Below are positions 54,401 through 64,000 of a DNA stretch of 64,000 bases, in pieces. Under the pieces are notes generated by a model, which saw only the letters and a program-made list of their open reading frames with translations, did no database searches and was not told the origin of the DNA. The stretch's first letter is position 1. Every line of letters starts with the position of its first letter. Where the stretch lies: contig MNCI01001065.1 in the NCBI GenBank assembly GCA_015680685.1, positions 554,629 to 618,628 on the forward strand, written 5' to 3'. The position numbers were made by a program, and so were the translations under genes. Origin of the DNA: Gnetum montanum. Taxonomy: Eukaryota > Streptophyta > Gnetopsida > Gnetales > Gnetaceae.

Positions 54401-56158
54401 TTTTTTTTTTTTTTTTGAAAAACTTTTGGGTGTAAATTAAAAGTAACAAAATATGTACAATTGGATCAAAAAAGACAAAAAGAAGGGGAGACATCCCCTC
54501 CCATCACCCCACAAAACTGGGGAGGACATTAACCCCTACCCTAATCCATCAGATTCCCCATTGAAGGGTCAAGAGCACAACAAAAGAACAAAGACAAGAA
54601 ACAAGAAATCAAAATCCAAGCCCTAACCAGCACCAACTTGCACCATTGGAACAACAAATCCACCCCCACAAACCCGCTTAAAGACATAAGGGAAGGATTG
54701 AGCACTAGTAGTAGGGCCTCATCTAACTATGGAGGTCATCCAACACCTTCTAGTATCTCTCTATTGCGAAAAAAGCTGTAGGTTCCTGTAATTCTTTTAG
54801 GTGCTCCTACCTGCGTGCACGCTCCTCCATTGATCCTCTTCTATTAGAGTGCAACGTCTGACTCTCCTAGTGAATATGGTGTCAAAGGAACCCCCCATAG
54901 CATCATACGTCTAGTGCTCATGATTATGTAAGGGCATTTTCCCTTCCCTAGCCACCTCTACATCCTTTGCTCATGTGTGTGCTCTAGCCTCTCTTGCATT
55001 TGTGTCTCTTCCCTTTCCTCCTCCGCACAACACCATTGCTCTTCCTACACCCTCTCCTCCAGGAGCCTAGCCTTCACCTGAAGCTTCTTCCAAATTTGTT
55101 GCCAAAGCTCCTCCTCTAGTTGCATTTTGATCATTGCATCCACTAGCTCCTACCCCATGCGCTCCTCCTTGACCTCTTCCCTCAGCTACTAAAGTTTATG
55201 TTGGGACTCTTCTTCCCTGCATTGTCGATTTTCTTGCTCCTGTAGGAGTTCCTCTTCTTGTTGCCTTAGTCTCTTTGTTCATATGACCTGCTCCTCCTCC
55301 CTGGCTCGATCCACTTCGCCTACCTTCGGCCATAGGCCTGACATTCCCATGTGTCCTCCCCATTCCTCCAACCTCCTCTAGAATGTGAGGGCTCCACCCC
55401 TCCTGTGCAGTGTGTCCATCCTCCCCTGCAGTCATGATGACTCCCTCGTCATCCCCTAATCCTTGCTCCCTCCAGGAGCCTCCTCTTTAGACTCACTTTT
55501 TCTAGAAGAAGAGGTGGTGGGACGCACCACCTCTGTTTGTAGTCGTAGACAGCTTGCATCTTTGATAGCCTGGGTTGTCTCAGAATCTCCCTCATAGCTC
55601 CCTATCCCCACGCCACCCACTAGAGCACAAGAGTCAACCTCAAGTGTGTTCCTTGCCTCCTTCGGCGTAGCGTCCTTAAGAAAAAGTGAGGTAGGTTAAC
55701 CCCAATTCCCCTCCAAAGGCACTGTAAGAACTCAAAATGATTCCCAATAGCTTCTAGGCATTGCCGAAATGGACAAAAAACCTATCCATCGGCATCGTCA
55801 CATCCTACAATAAGAGCTCCAGCCGTAACTCAGGGACCTATCCACTCACTATCTTAGGCACCCTCCCTGGGAAGAATTCATAGGCATCTTGCAGCCCTCT
55901 CCCCCCAACCCCCACCTCATTCCCTTTTGCCAGAGTATGTAGATACCTGATGATGGATGCCCTGGTGATCATAATATTCAGCCCCCATAAATGAGTAATG
56001 TCACCCAGCCAATTAGAATAGAACGAATTGTCCTCAAGATCTGGGTCCCCCTTGAGTTGCATCAACATTGAAGTCCAATCAATATGATCCACCAAGTCGG
56101 TAAGAATCAAATTGGACCCATATTCCTCCCACTACAGCTCAAAAATCAGGGTCACCCC
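54401..56158 (-). mobile_element. Polyadenylated retrocopy inserted in the LINE
   Basis: A 16-T run (54401-54416) is the poly(A) tail of a minus-strand insert. CATAGTTTT flanks both sides (54396-54404 and 56159-56167), a 9-bp target duplication. The insert reads openly on the minus strand: 56110-55838 (DLVDHIDWTSMLMQLKGDPD, THLWGLNIMITRASIIRYL), then an Ala/Thr-rich piece, then an Arg/Glu/Gln-rich likely coiled coil (55300-55080: KRLRQQEEELLQEQENRQ), then a 3' untranslated stretch to the tail. There are several stops. No reverse transcriptase or endonuclease is seen, so it is a processed pseudogene of an unidentified transcript or a non-autonomous non-LTR element. GC content is clearly higher than the surroundings. 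Confidence 0.6.
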
Positions 56159-56167
56159 CATAGTTTT

Positions 56168-56420
56168 AGTAGCAAACTTTGTTCAAGTTTGCATCATTTA
56201 AGCCTAGAAATTGAAGATGGACTCACTTATCTAGGGAGGAGTGCACTTGTAGGTTATGTTGGGCTAAAGTACTCAAAGATGAGTAGCATGTTTTTCCTAA
56301 ACATTTGAGGCAAACATACGATATTGTTGCCAATAATTTGTTGGATTTGTTTTTAGTACATGTGGTGGTTAGCCGCTTTGTTAAGTCAATTTTTGATTTC
56401 TATAATATAAATGTAGTGGT
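56168..56420 (+). pseudogene. LINE ORF2 C-terminal part (right piece)
   Basis: Continues 53790-54400 after the insert: LCSSLHHLSLEIEDG, then after a frame change EECTCRLCWAKVLKDEEHV, the cysteine-containing tail seen at the end of plant LINE ORF2 (C.LC....v.dE.H.l..C), and a following RQTYDIVANNLLDLF. Confidence 0.55.
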
Positions 56421-57340
56421 TGTCCAATAGATCCTATGGATATAATAAAATCTTAGTTTTAGTTTCACAATTACTTTCTCTCTTTTAAATTTTTAAAGAA
56501 TTTATCGTAAGGATGTACACTTGAGTAGATATCCCTAAAATTGGAAAGTTATTCCTTGTTGTTTTTTGATACTTTCTACTTAGTGATTAGTACGTCATGT
56601 ATTATGAATTTATTTTGCTTATTAATAATTTTTTTGGGGTCCAACACTACCCCCACCCACTGCAAAATCTATCTTTGATGCCATGAGAACTGTGTCAAAA
56701 ATAAATTCCTGTACACTCACCATTGTTGATGTTCTTTCAAATTCTTACCAATGTGATTGTACCCTAAAAGATCATAGCTTCATGTCCAAAATGTATAGGT
56801 ACACATGGCCACTCTAAAATTTAAGCTCAATCATGACAATGAAAATCTAGAGATAAAGAAAAGAACATGATAATGGTGAAGAAAGAACACAACAATGTAT
56901 TAAAGCGAAAGATTTGTATTAGGAAAATCCCACTATAGCTTATTTATTTAACTTATGAATTTAAAAGTTAAAGATTATGAATTCTTTCTTAGGAATCTAT
57001 TATTAAAGTTGAAATTGTGATTATTCAAGAAAATTAGAAAAAGAATTATCATAATTTGCCAGTAGATCTAGTTAGTAGACTAGAATTACCATATCTTTCA
57101 TTACATATTTGTATATGGTTTTTTAAGTATGGCATTGCAATTCTTCTTAAAGATACATCAAGTTATAATAAAATATAAGAAATTTCCATCTTTATAGAAC
57201 TTTTTAAAATTTTTATTATTTTTATATTACATCTTAGATCCTAGACCCTACATCTCAAATAACTCATGTCTCTACATAACTCACTAGGATAGAACAAGTG
57301 ACTTGTAAGATGAAAGCCACATATTGATTAACAATTCATA
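56421..57340. other. No gene seen
   Basis: AT-rich sequence without a supported frame or repeat end. Confidence 0.45.
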
Positions 57341-57344
57341 GTTA

Positions 57345-57440
57345 GCAAGTGATAGATGGCTCAAGTGGTTAGCTCATTGTCCTATTAGATAAGAGGTTAC
57401 CAATTTGAGTCATATTTGAGACATCTTTATATTCATCTAT
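57345..57440 (+). repeat. SINE-like, tRNA-related sequence 1
   Basis: Contains a box A-like TGGCTCAAGTGGTTAG (57357) and, about 45 bp on, a box B-like stretch 'ggttaccaatttgagtc'. Similar order and wording to 62470-62560. Too diverged for a functional tRNA. Confidence 0.4.
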
Positions 57441-57529
57441 AACTCTTCTAAAGTATCATATGGTTAGATAACCCAAATTATGGTCAAATTAAAAAATTAA
57501 ATTTTTTCTTGTTAATTTTCTTTAGAATT

Positions 57530-58690
57530 ATTATATGAGGAATTCTATATTACTCCCAACTTCTTCAACTAATATTGAAATTTTTTCTTCTTCTATTAAT
57601 GCAGAATTTTCTATTAATTCTCAAAATTAAGATTTGGAAGCTAAAAAGAAAAAAATTGTGTCGCCTTCTTTTAGTGATGTTAATATAACTAAGATACTTG
57701 ATTTTGTTTTCTCTGATGATGTATATGAGTCATTGGTTTGTTGATCTTTCATCACAATATGTGTTCATTCAAATAATGAGTTACATGTCTCGTAATTGAA
57801 GTTGCATTTCATAATTATATGATGTGACGAAAAAACATGACATCCAAGTCCTTTATGCCAGTATTATTCTAATTTCTTTGTACTTATTGAGTTAGGCAAT
57901 GCTTTGATGGTGCAACGTGCCTTGGATACAGGGTCTTTTATACATAAGCATATAATGTTAATCATTCATAAGTGGGCTCCAAATTTTGATGTTCAATCTC
58001 AAAAATATGCTAAAGTTTCATTTTTTGTCAAGTTATGTAATTTTTTATTGATTTTTCAAAAAGCCAATAAGGAAATTGTTGGTCTTCTCAATTCCATTAA
58101 GCATATGAAATCTATTTCTATAGTGTTTGATTTTCATAGATGTTTTAATGTTGAAATTAATCCTCTTAATTGAAAAAAAAAATGGTGATACAAGCAAGCA
58201 AAAAAACTTATATTAGCCACTTACATATCATAATCTTCTTAATTCTTGTAACTTTTACCATCGTGAAAGAAATTTGTTTAATGCTTGTCCTTTTGTGCTT
58301 AAATAAAAGGTTTTAAAGAAAAAAATTTATATTGATATTGAAGATAGAAAAAAATAATTTGAAGTTGAAGATATGAAAAATCAAGTTAATGTCAACAATA
58401 AGAATGATCACATGGTGATAAAGAATCCAAAGCATATGAAAACACCTATGTATATTTTTCTTGGTACTAGAGGAAGTATTGAACCTGGACAAATAGCTAG
58501 TAAGGCAAATTTTTTGTCTAACACTCAAAGATTAAAACTAGGATCAAGAAGAAGATTATAACTAATGGTAAAGTTTCTTGACATAATATTAGCAACAAAC
58601 AACAAGGTGAAGATCTTTTAAAAGATGTGCCATCATTTCCTAGTAAATGTTGCTTTGATACAAATATTTGCATTAAGCCATAGCTCTCTA
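57530..58690 (+). pseudogene. DUF4283-containing LINE ORF1 fragment
   Basis: The open stretch 57904-58171 gives ALDTGSFIHKHIMLIIHKW, PNFDVQSQKYAKV and FFVKLCNF, the LLxxxxW.PNF....F..V.VWVxL core of DUF4283, and after a stop and low-complexity A-run a knuckle-like piece (about 58225-58310, with NSCNFYHRERNLFNACP). The end 58320-58690 has a further hydrophilic frame. DUF4283 precedes ORF2 in plant LINEs, so this is a second LINE, not the missing start of the one ending at 56420. Confidence 0.5.
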
Positions 58691-61600
58691 TTTTGAATAT
58701 TGAAAAGTGATGTAAATGTTGTTAGGATTGAGACCTTCCTCATTACTAACAATTAATTTTCTTCACTTGTTTTTTAAAATATTAATCACAAATTATATAC
58801 TTATAATATATATCTATATTACTACAAATAGGATTTTTCCCTTTTATGAAAAACCAAATTTTATGTATCATGCTAGATTTTTCTTTTTAAATGGAAAACC
58901 TACCAAAAGAAATGTATGACTAGTATATATCAATTTTTTCAAACTAGACAACTCCCCCTCACCTCCTCTTTCATATCATTATATTTCATTTGTTTTATTC
59001 ACCATTTATTTACCATGTTCAATAAATGCCTCTTTGGTCAACTAGTGGTTGTCCTCTCAACCAAAATATGAAATATCACTATAAACCTCATATTTATAGA
59101 TGCAATGGGAGTTTTTTTTTTCTTTAAATAATGAATCTACACATGGTAACTTTAAATATGAACTAATCCATAAATTTGCTTATGCAAAATAGTGGAAAGA
59201 ATAATTTTGTTGGATTGCTTGTAACCTCACCATATACTCCAATACAAGTGATGGTTTTATATTGGACTTTCATGTACTAGCACTCAATTAAAACATGAAT
59301 AATACAAAATCATTTAGTCATTATCTTCACCATTTTAGCCTTGTTTCAACAAAATTGGGGCTGCTACCTTTGACTCAAATGCTCAATATGAACCTCTACC
59401 CACACATAAACCTTGAAGTTAAAACCTTAAGAATAAGCACCTTATTATAATTCTAAATGATAGCCCATTACAAAAACATCTAATATTATGCAAATTTTAA
59501 GAAATAAAAAATAAGGCAATATTTACAATGTATTGCTTTTTTTGATAAAATTCGAGAGATATTACAAATTATAAAAAGAATAAAATTGATTTCATCATTT
59601 CTATCTATTTCACAAATTCATTGACAGGGATGTAGAATCAAAATGCTTGATGATTTCAAAATTTTAGATAATTTAGACTTAAGATTTTGCCAAATAAGAA
59701 AAAACCAATATTGTAGAGGAAAACACTATTGATGGCAAGTTAGGTGATTCGTTCCCTTGAAAAAATTGAGAGTTGCATGTAAGTTCATTGAATACTCTTG
59801 AGGATAATACATAACATAATTGGATACTCTTGAGTATAATACATTACATAACATGTATTCAATAAGGGTTGACTATATTCAAACAAACTCAATGTATTTT
59901 TATAAGGATACTCCTTGTTTTTGGTAATAGTGCTTTTTCTCAATTGCATTGAAAAGACTTCCACCCTACACGATGGAACAATTGTTTAAGTCTCTTTTCA
60001 ACTTGTTTGCATATAGTATTGTAATAGTTATAATGATGCTTACTTAATGGTTAGTAAATATAAATAGGATAAAGGTGCCATGATGATGATAATGGTGCCA
60101 GGCTAATCATTGAAGTAAAAGATTTAAAGATGATTTTTTTTAATCTTTGTGCCTTTATCCCATCAATATGGGCTTTATTAAGGATTTTATCTACTATGGC
60201 TCATTGTCAACCTAATGCAATAATCATGAATATATATTATTACCATGCTCTTAGGCCGTATATGGGATTGAACATGCAACTTGTAAACAACAATTCATAT
60301 ATTTTGACCGGCTACTTATGATATAATAATAAATAGCCAACAAAAAGAAATTTTAAAAAAATTATCATAGTATTAACAATGTTTGGGTTTCTGCTACAGT
60401 TCCAGAAATAACTTTGTAGTCAGCCATTCACCTGTTGATCATCACATGAAAAGAGGAAACAGACTGAACCTCCAACCAACCTAAATACACATATTGACAT
60501 TGTCCTTAAATGGTTTTGGTGAAATTCGAATCCATATGCTCCTAGAAAGAAGCATCTATTTGATGATAACAGCAGGATGAAGGCTTATTATTTGCTTTAT
60601 GCATCAAATCTATCCAATCATATAAACTGTCACAAATTTGTTAGTTCAGTTTTGCACGTCTGCACTTTGTGATCCTGCTTAATAAGTAATTTTGAGATGC
60701 AAAACATTGAGAACCTCTTGGCTATTTTGACAAAGACATATATTGGCAAATGACATCAAATGTCATAGAAAAATAGCTTCCCAGCCATAAATTCAGTCAT
60801 AATTCAAAACTTGGGCTAATAATGGTTAGGCTTTAAACAAAGAGCCAAATGATTATTATTTTGGCTATGATTTTGACATGATTTTGCAGTTTGGTTGCTC
60901 CATTTGAAACCAAAATATTGTTATGGTGCCCAAACTCTTACTCAAAATTGTAGGCTGCAAAATCACTTTGAAGTTTTGCTCTGTGAAAGGTCCACCACAG
61001 CAGCTTTATCCTCTGTCACGAATACAAATTTGCAAAAAATAATATGAGAAAGGGAAGTAAATTGCATATACGTAAATTTTCTTTTCTTTTAATTTTATTT
61101 TAACCATAATCTATAGGGATTAAAAGGTTACAAAATTCTGCCCATTGATCTTGTTTTTAAGGAAATAATAAAGAAACAAATGTTTATGCGTTTGACTCCA
61201 CAAAATATACCATTGACTTAGCAGAGCAAAAAGTATTGTTTACATTCAAAAATCAAATTCGTAGTCGCTAAGTTTAGGTTGAAAGTAGCACAAGTATTAG
61301 CACAGATTGAAGCATGTCTGTATTAGCAAATAAACACAAATACGTTATTCAAGTCCTCTGTACGTAACATGGAAGATGAGTTAAGCTTAACTGTGTAACT
61401 TCTTATTCAATCTACAAATACCTCATAATGTCATGAAAGAAGGCCATTCATAACTGCACTCATCCGATTTTGACTACAAAATCAACATCTTAATTATGAG
61501 GGTACTAAGACAAATTCTCAATTATAGGGGTACTACCATTTCAGAAACTTCTGTCTGGACATACGCCAGTTAATTGAACGAGCCAATGCATGTCATGACA

Positions 61601-61994
61601 CATTAGCACATCACAAATAATAATTCAAAAGACATTTCCCATGGAATCTACTGATATATTTACAACTAGTTTTGCGTGTGTTTATTCTTTATAATAGATC
61701 TATAAAACGGAAAACCAGCAACAAAAAGCCATCCATACAGTTCCCAAAACATGGTAAAACCTGTACTATTTACGGCAGCACAAACAGTATACTAAAAATT
61801 GAAGAAAAATATCCCCTAAAATAGAACTAACGTGTACACAAATCAATATTCCATTCTTCTGTTTGTTCTTTATTTGTTAAAAATATTTACAGACCTTTTG
61901 GGATTAAACAAACACGAAAGCATGGCAAAACCTCTTTAAAACTACAATCAAAACATGTCAACGGGAAACGAAGAAATAAATTGAATGAATGTAC
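58691..61994. other. No exon identified; probable intron or flank of a minus-strand gene
   Basis: 58691-60390 is AT-rich and empty. 60390-61990 is less repetitive. If the exon at 61995-62112 is real, its first intron begins at 61994 and runs leftwards here; no second exon could be picked with confidence. Confidence 0.35.
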
Positions 61995-62112
61995 CTGCAA
62001 TCTTCTTCTTGATCTGCTGCTGCTGGTGATGCTGCATTTGAAATTTTAGCGACATTTGCTGCGCTTGAGATTTTTCTGCTGCTATTCTCCTCCCTGCAGG
62101 TGCTGCTGCCAT
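61995..62112 (-). CDS. Probable first coding exon of an unidentified host gene
   Basis: Minus-strand ATG at 62112 in a good context (TCGCCATGGC) opens 39 codons: Ala-rich start MAAAPAGRRIAAEKS, then a Gln-rich helix (QAQQMSLKFQMQHHQQQQ) and IKKKIA, ending at a consensus donor, GCAG|GTACAT. Composition and codon use are unlike the neighbouring repeats. A different frame over the same DNA is open for 109 codons but begins with GTG and lacks any ATG, so it is a shadow unless it is an internal exon. The product was not recognised. The remaining exons would lie to the left, possibly beyond a long intron. Confidence 0.4.
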
Positions 62113-62464
62113 GGCGAACTCTGAAAATGATCAGCGTCTTGTTCCCAGAAGAAGAAAATATGTCTCTAAATGTGTTCGACGAAACGAATAAGCTGCAGTT
62201 TTTCCGGAGGAGGCGCAATGTTTGCGAAATTGAACTGCTCCACCTGCAATGGTCAGCAAGCAGTTCTTGACCACATATGCACGACACGCCTGAATTGATT
62301 ATGCAAAGCTAATGAAGAATCTCAAATATGGAACTCAAACAATTTATAATAATACCCAGAGGAGTTTTCATGTCCGCTGCTTACCAGCTGTTTGTTATTA
62401 ATAACAGTAAATATTTTTAAATTCACGTAACCATGGAAAAAAGCGAGTAATAACCAAGTAAGGA

Positions 62465-62600
62465 ATAGTCCATGATAGTTGGTTCAAGTAGTTATTTCAT
62501 TGTTTCACCCTATTTGCAAGTAATAGGTTGTTAGCTTGAGTCACACATCAAGCATTAGGCACCATTATATATTATGCCACCTCATTGCACCCGTCTTCCT
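62465..62600 (+). repeat. SINE-like, tRNA-related sequence 2
   Basis: 'ttggttcaagtagttatttcattgttt' and, 40 bp on, 'aggttgttagcttgagtcacaca', matching the order in 57345-57440. A (TA)n tract follows at about 62637-62650. Confidence 0.35.
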
Positions 62601-63248
62601 ACCTATTTGGAAACTAGCTTAGTTATACATTTATCATATATATATATATATCTATAATTTGGCTTGAGTGAAAGGGTTTATTGAAAATAAAATAAGAAAA
62701 CTCTTCCTAGAGATAAAAGAAAGCATCAATCAAAAATAATGAATAGCAACAAAAGCTAAAAGCTTCCCATCACTAAGCCTCCAAAATAAAAAGAAATTAC
62801 AACTACAAGAAACAAAGTAATTGTTCAGCTTTTCCAAAAGCTTTTTTGTTTGAAGTTATAATTGAAAAATAATATTTTTGAGAATCTAAGATTTAACTCC
62901 TAAAGAAAGGCCATAGTTATACTCTTGGTACTAGAAAATAACTACAGAGAATAAGCAATGGAATATACTTCTAAATGCAAAGAAGGTAGATAATTGCATT
63001 GTCATAACCTAAAAATTTACATAGGTTTAATTATTAAATTTAATGCATGTGTTTAATTCTTTAATGTTTGCAGATACATTTCAACAAGTTAGTTTCAATT
63101 TAATAACAAAATAATAGGATTGTATTCGTAGAGTCACTACTATTGTTGCTGTCTTACATAAGTCAATATAATCTACTTACCAAAGTATTTTGTGAAAGTT
63201 TGTATGCTTTTCTTTTACTACTAGTGGTGCTCAATCACAAATCATTTG
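62600..63248. other. No gene seen
   Basis: AT-rich; only a short (TA)n tract and short frames. Confidence 0.45.
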
Positions 63249-64000
63249 TGATGAACCACAATATTGGGGCCACGATATCGCATTCGCGATATTGGGTCCA
63301 CGATATAGGAGCCTGCCAAGCGATATTGGACATCTGATGTCAGAACCTGTCTCATTACCTATAAATAAGAGGCAGGTGTACTTGGTTTGGAAATAGGGTT
63401 AATTGAGTCTCTTAGTCCCTTACCCAAACTCTTGCACTTTTCCCTTCTCAAAGTTAGAATTATTTCTAAGTGCCCGTAGTAGGAGTCATAAAGCGAACAG
63501 ATCTTTATTTGAGCATTGTGTACCTGAGCACACCTTGTGGTTGGAAATAAAAATGAACTTTGTGATAAACCTTGCAGCATTCAGAATAGATTATCTCTTA
63601 CCCTTAATGTTATTTACAGTTATTTAATGCTTTCTGTAGTTAATTAATGTTTTCTCTCTCACCCTGTTAATTCTCCCAAGAACACTTAGTACGACCACTT
63701 TGAGCATGCGTGGGACACTTGGTAACCCAGTAACGATTAGCATTTGGTAATCCCAATAGTGCTACACTGGTTCAGGATGTGTACGGCAAGTGGGAACAGA
63801 TGCTGGTGTTAGGACTAGTTAAAACCTAGTTGGTTAATTAAATTAAATTAGTTACTTAATTACTTCACTTCTGCCTTTGTAGCGCCAGGACATAAAACAT
63901 AAAAACCATAAAAATCATATGCCTTAAGTTTACTTAACCATACAACTGTGCCATACAAGTAAGCTTGGGAAGACAATGATTGACTAACTCATTCTTGTTT
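63249..64000 (+). repeat. 5' LTR of element E, cut by the window edge
   Basis: Starts TGATGAACC and has the C-type LTR order: GATATC cluster, TATAAATA (63360-63367, context cctataaataagaggcag), 'aacctttatttgagca'-like block, 'agtacgaccactttgagca' near 63690. No polypurine tract precedes it, so it is a 5' LTR, and the element should continue to the right. About 130 bp of the LTR are missing at the edge compared with C. Confidence 0.7.
63266..63367 (+). promoter_or_regulatory. GATATC cluster and TATA box in LTR E
   Basis: One perfect CGATATCG and three one-base variants (GATATTG, GATATAG, GATATTG), then TATAAATA at 63360. Confidence 0.5.

Noticed and set aside
59020-59070. tRNA-like phrase 'ggtcaactagtggttgtcc'
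   Set aside because: Box A-like only; no box B at the right distance and no cloverleaf.
61958-62287. 109-codon minus-strand frame starting MSCICGQELL
   Set aside because: It begins with GTG and has no ATG; another frame of the same DNA has a good ATG and reaches a splice donor. It could only count as an internal exon, for which there is a weak acceptor.

Overview
The window looks like intergenic DNA from a large-genome seed plant, most likely a gymnosperm. It is AT-rich, has very few host exons, and is dominated by old, stop-riddled retrotransposons. No intact protein-coding gene is fully contained in it. A 942-base run of N (48624-49565) is an assembly gap. All calls rest on reading the sequence and recalling family motifs; no search was run.

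Left part (1-10.9 kb): the 3' end of a Ty3/gypsy element (element C, protease remnant, spacer, LTR 3099-3963), an internally deleted gag-only gypsy element on the minus strand (element F, about 5391-8550), and the endonuclease part of a LINE on the minus strand.

Nest (about 9-40.4 kb): a minus-strand LINE is the host sequence. Its ORF1 (DUF4283 plus zinc-knuckle-like end) lies at 39273-40441 and its endonuclease region continues at 30218-30584 and 10200-10915. It was split by two insertions. Ty1/copia element K spans 10921-30212 (LTRs of 269 and 294 bp, initiator-Met-type primer site, target duplication GGTTG/GGTCG). Element K was itself split inside its integrase by a 12.9-kb Ty3/gypsy element A (13756-26682, perfect duplication ATAGT). 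Element B (30585-39267) is a relative of A that has gag and a second ORF but no protease, reverse transcriptase, RNase H or integrase. A and B share a long extra reading frame (ORF2, about 921 codons), carrying a domain like the 'putative plant transposon protein' family followed by a long coiled coil.

Most unusual signal: A, B, C and the LTR that runs off the right edge (E) all carry clusters of a GATATC-centred palindrome (often CGATATCG) just upstream of TATAAATA. In A and B the same cluster-plus-TATA module also occurs inside the element, upstream of ORF2, so each element appears to have had two promoters of the same design. ORF2 of B runs 2.76 kb in one frame with no frameshift but 17 internal stops, 12 of them TAG, which fits decay by C-to-T change at methylated CHG/CHH sites.

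Right part (42-64 kb): an inverted pair of LTR-like repeats; a broken 3' part of a gene resembling plant NO VEIN (43749-46419) that still has an intron; a 1.8-kb duplication carrying subtilisin-like protease fragments on both sides of the gap; a 114-bp tandem repeat; a PIF1/Helitron-type helicase tail with a tandem duplication; a LINE ORF2 tail interrupted by a polyadenylated retrocopy; a second DUF4283 fragment; two SINE-like tRNA-related sequences; and one plausible first coding exon of a host gene on the minus strand (61995-62112).
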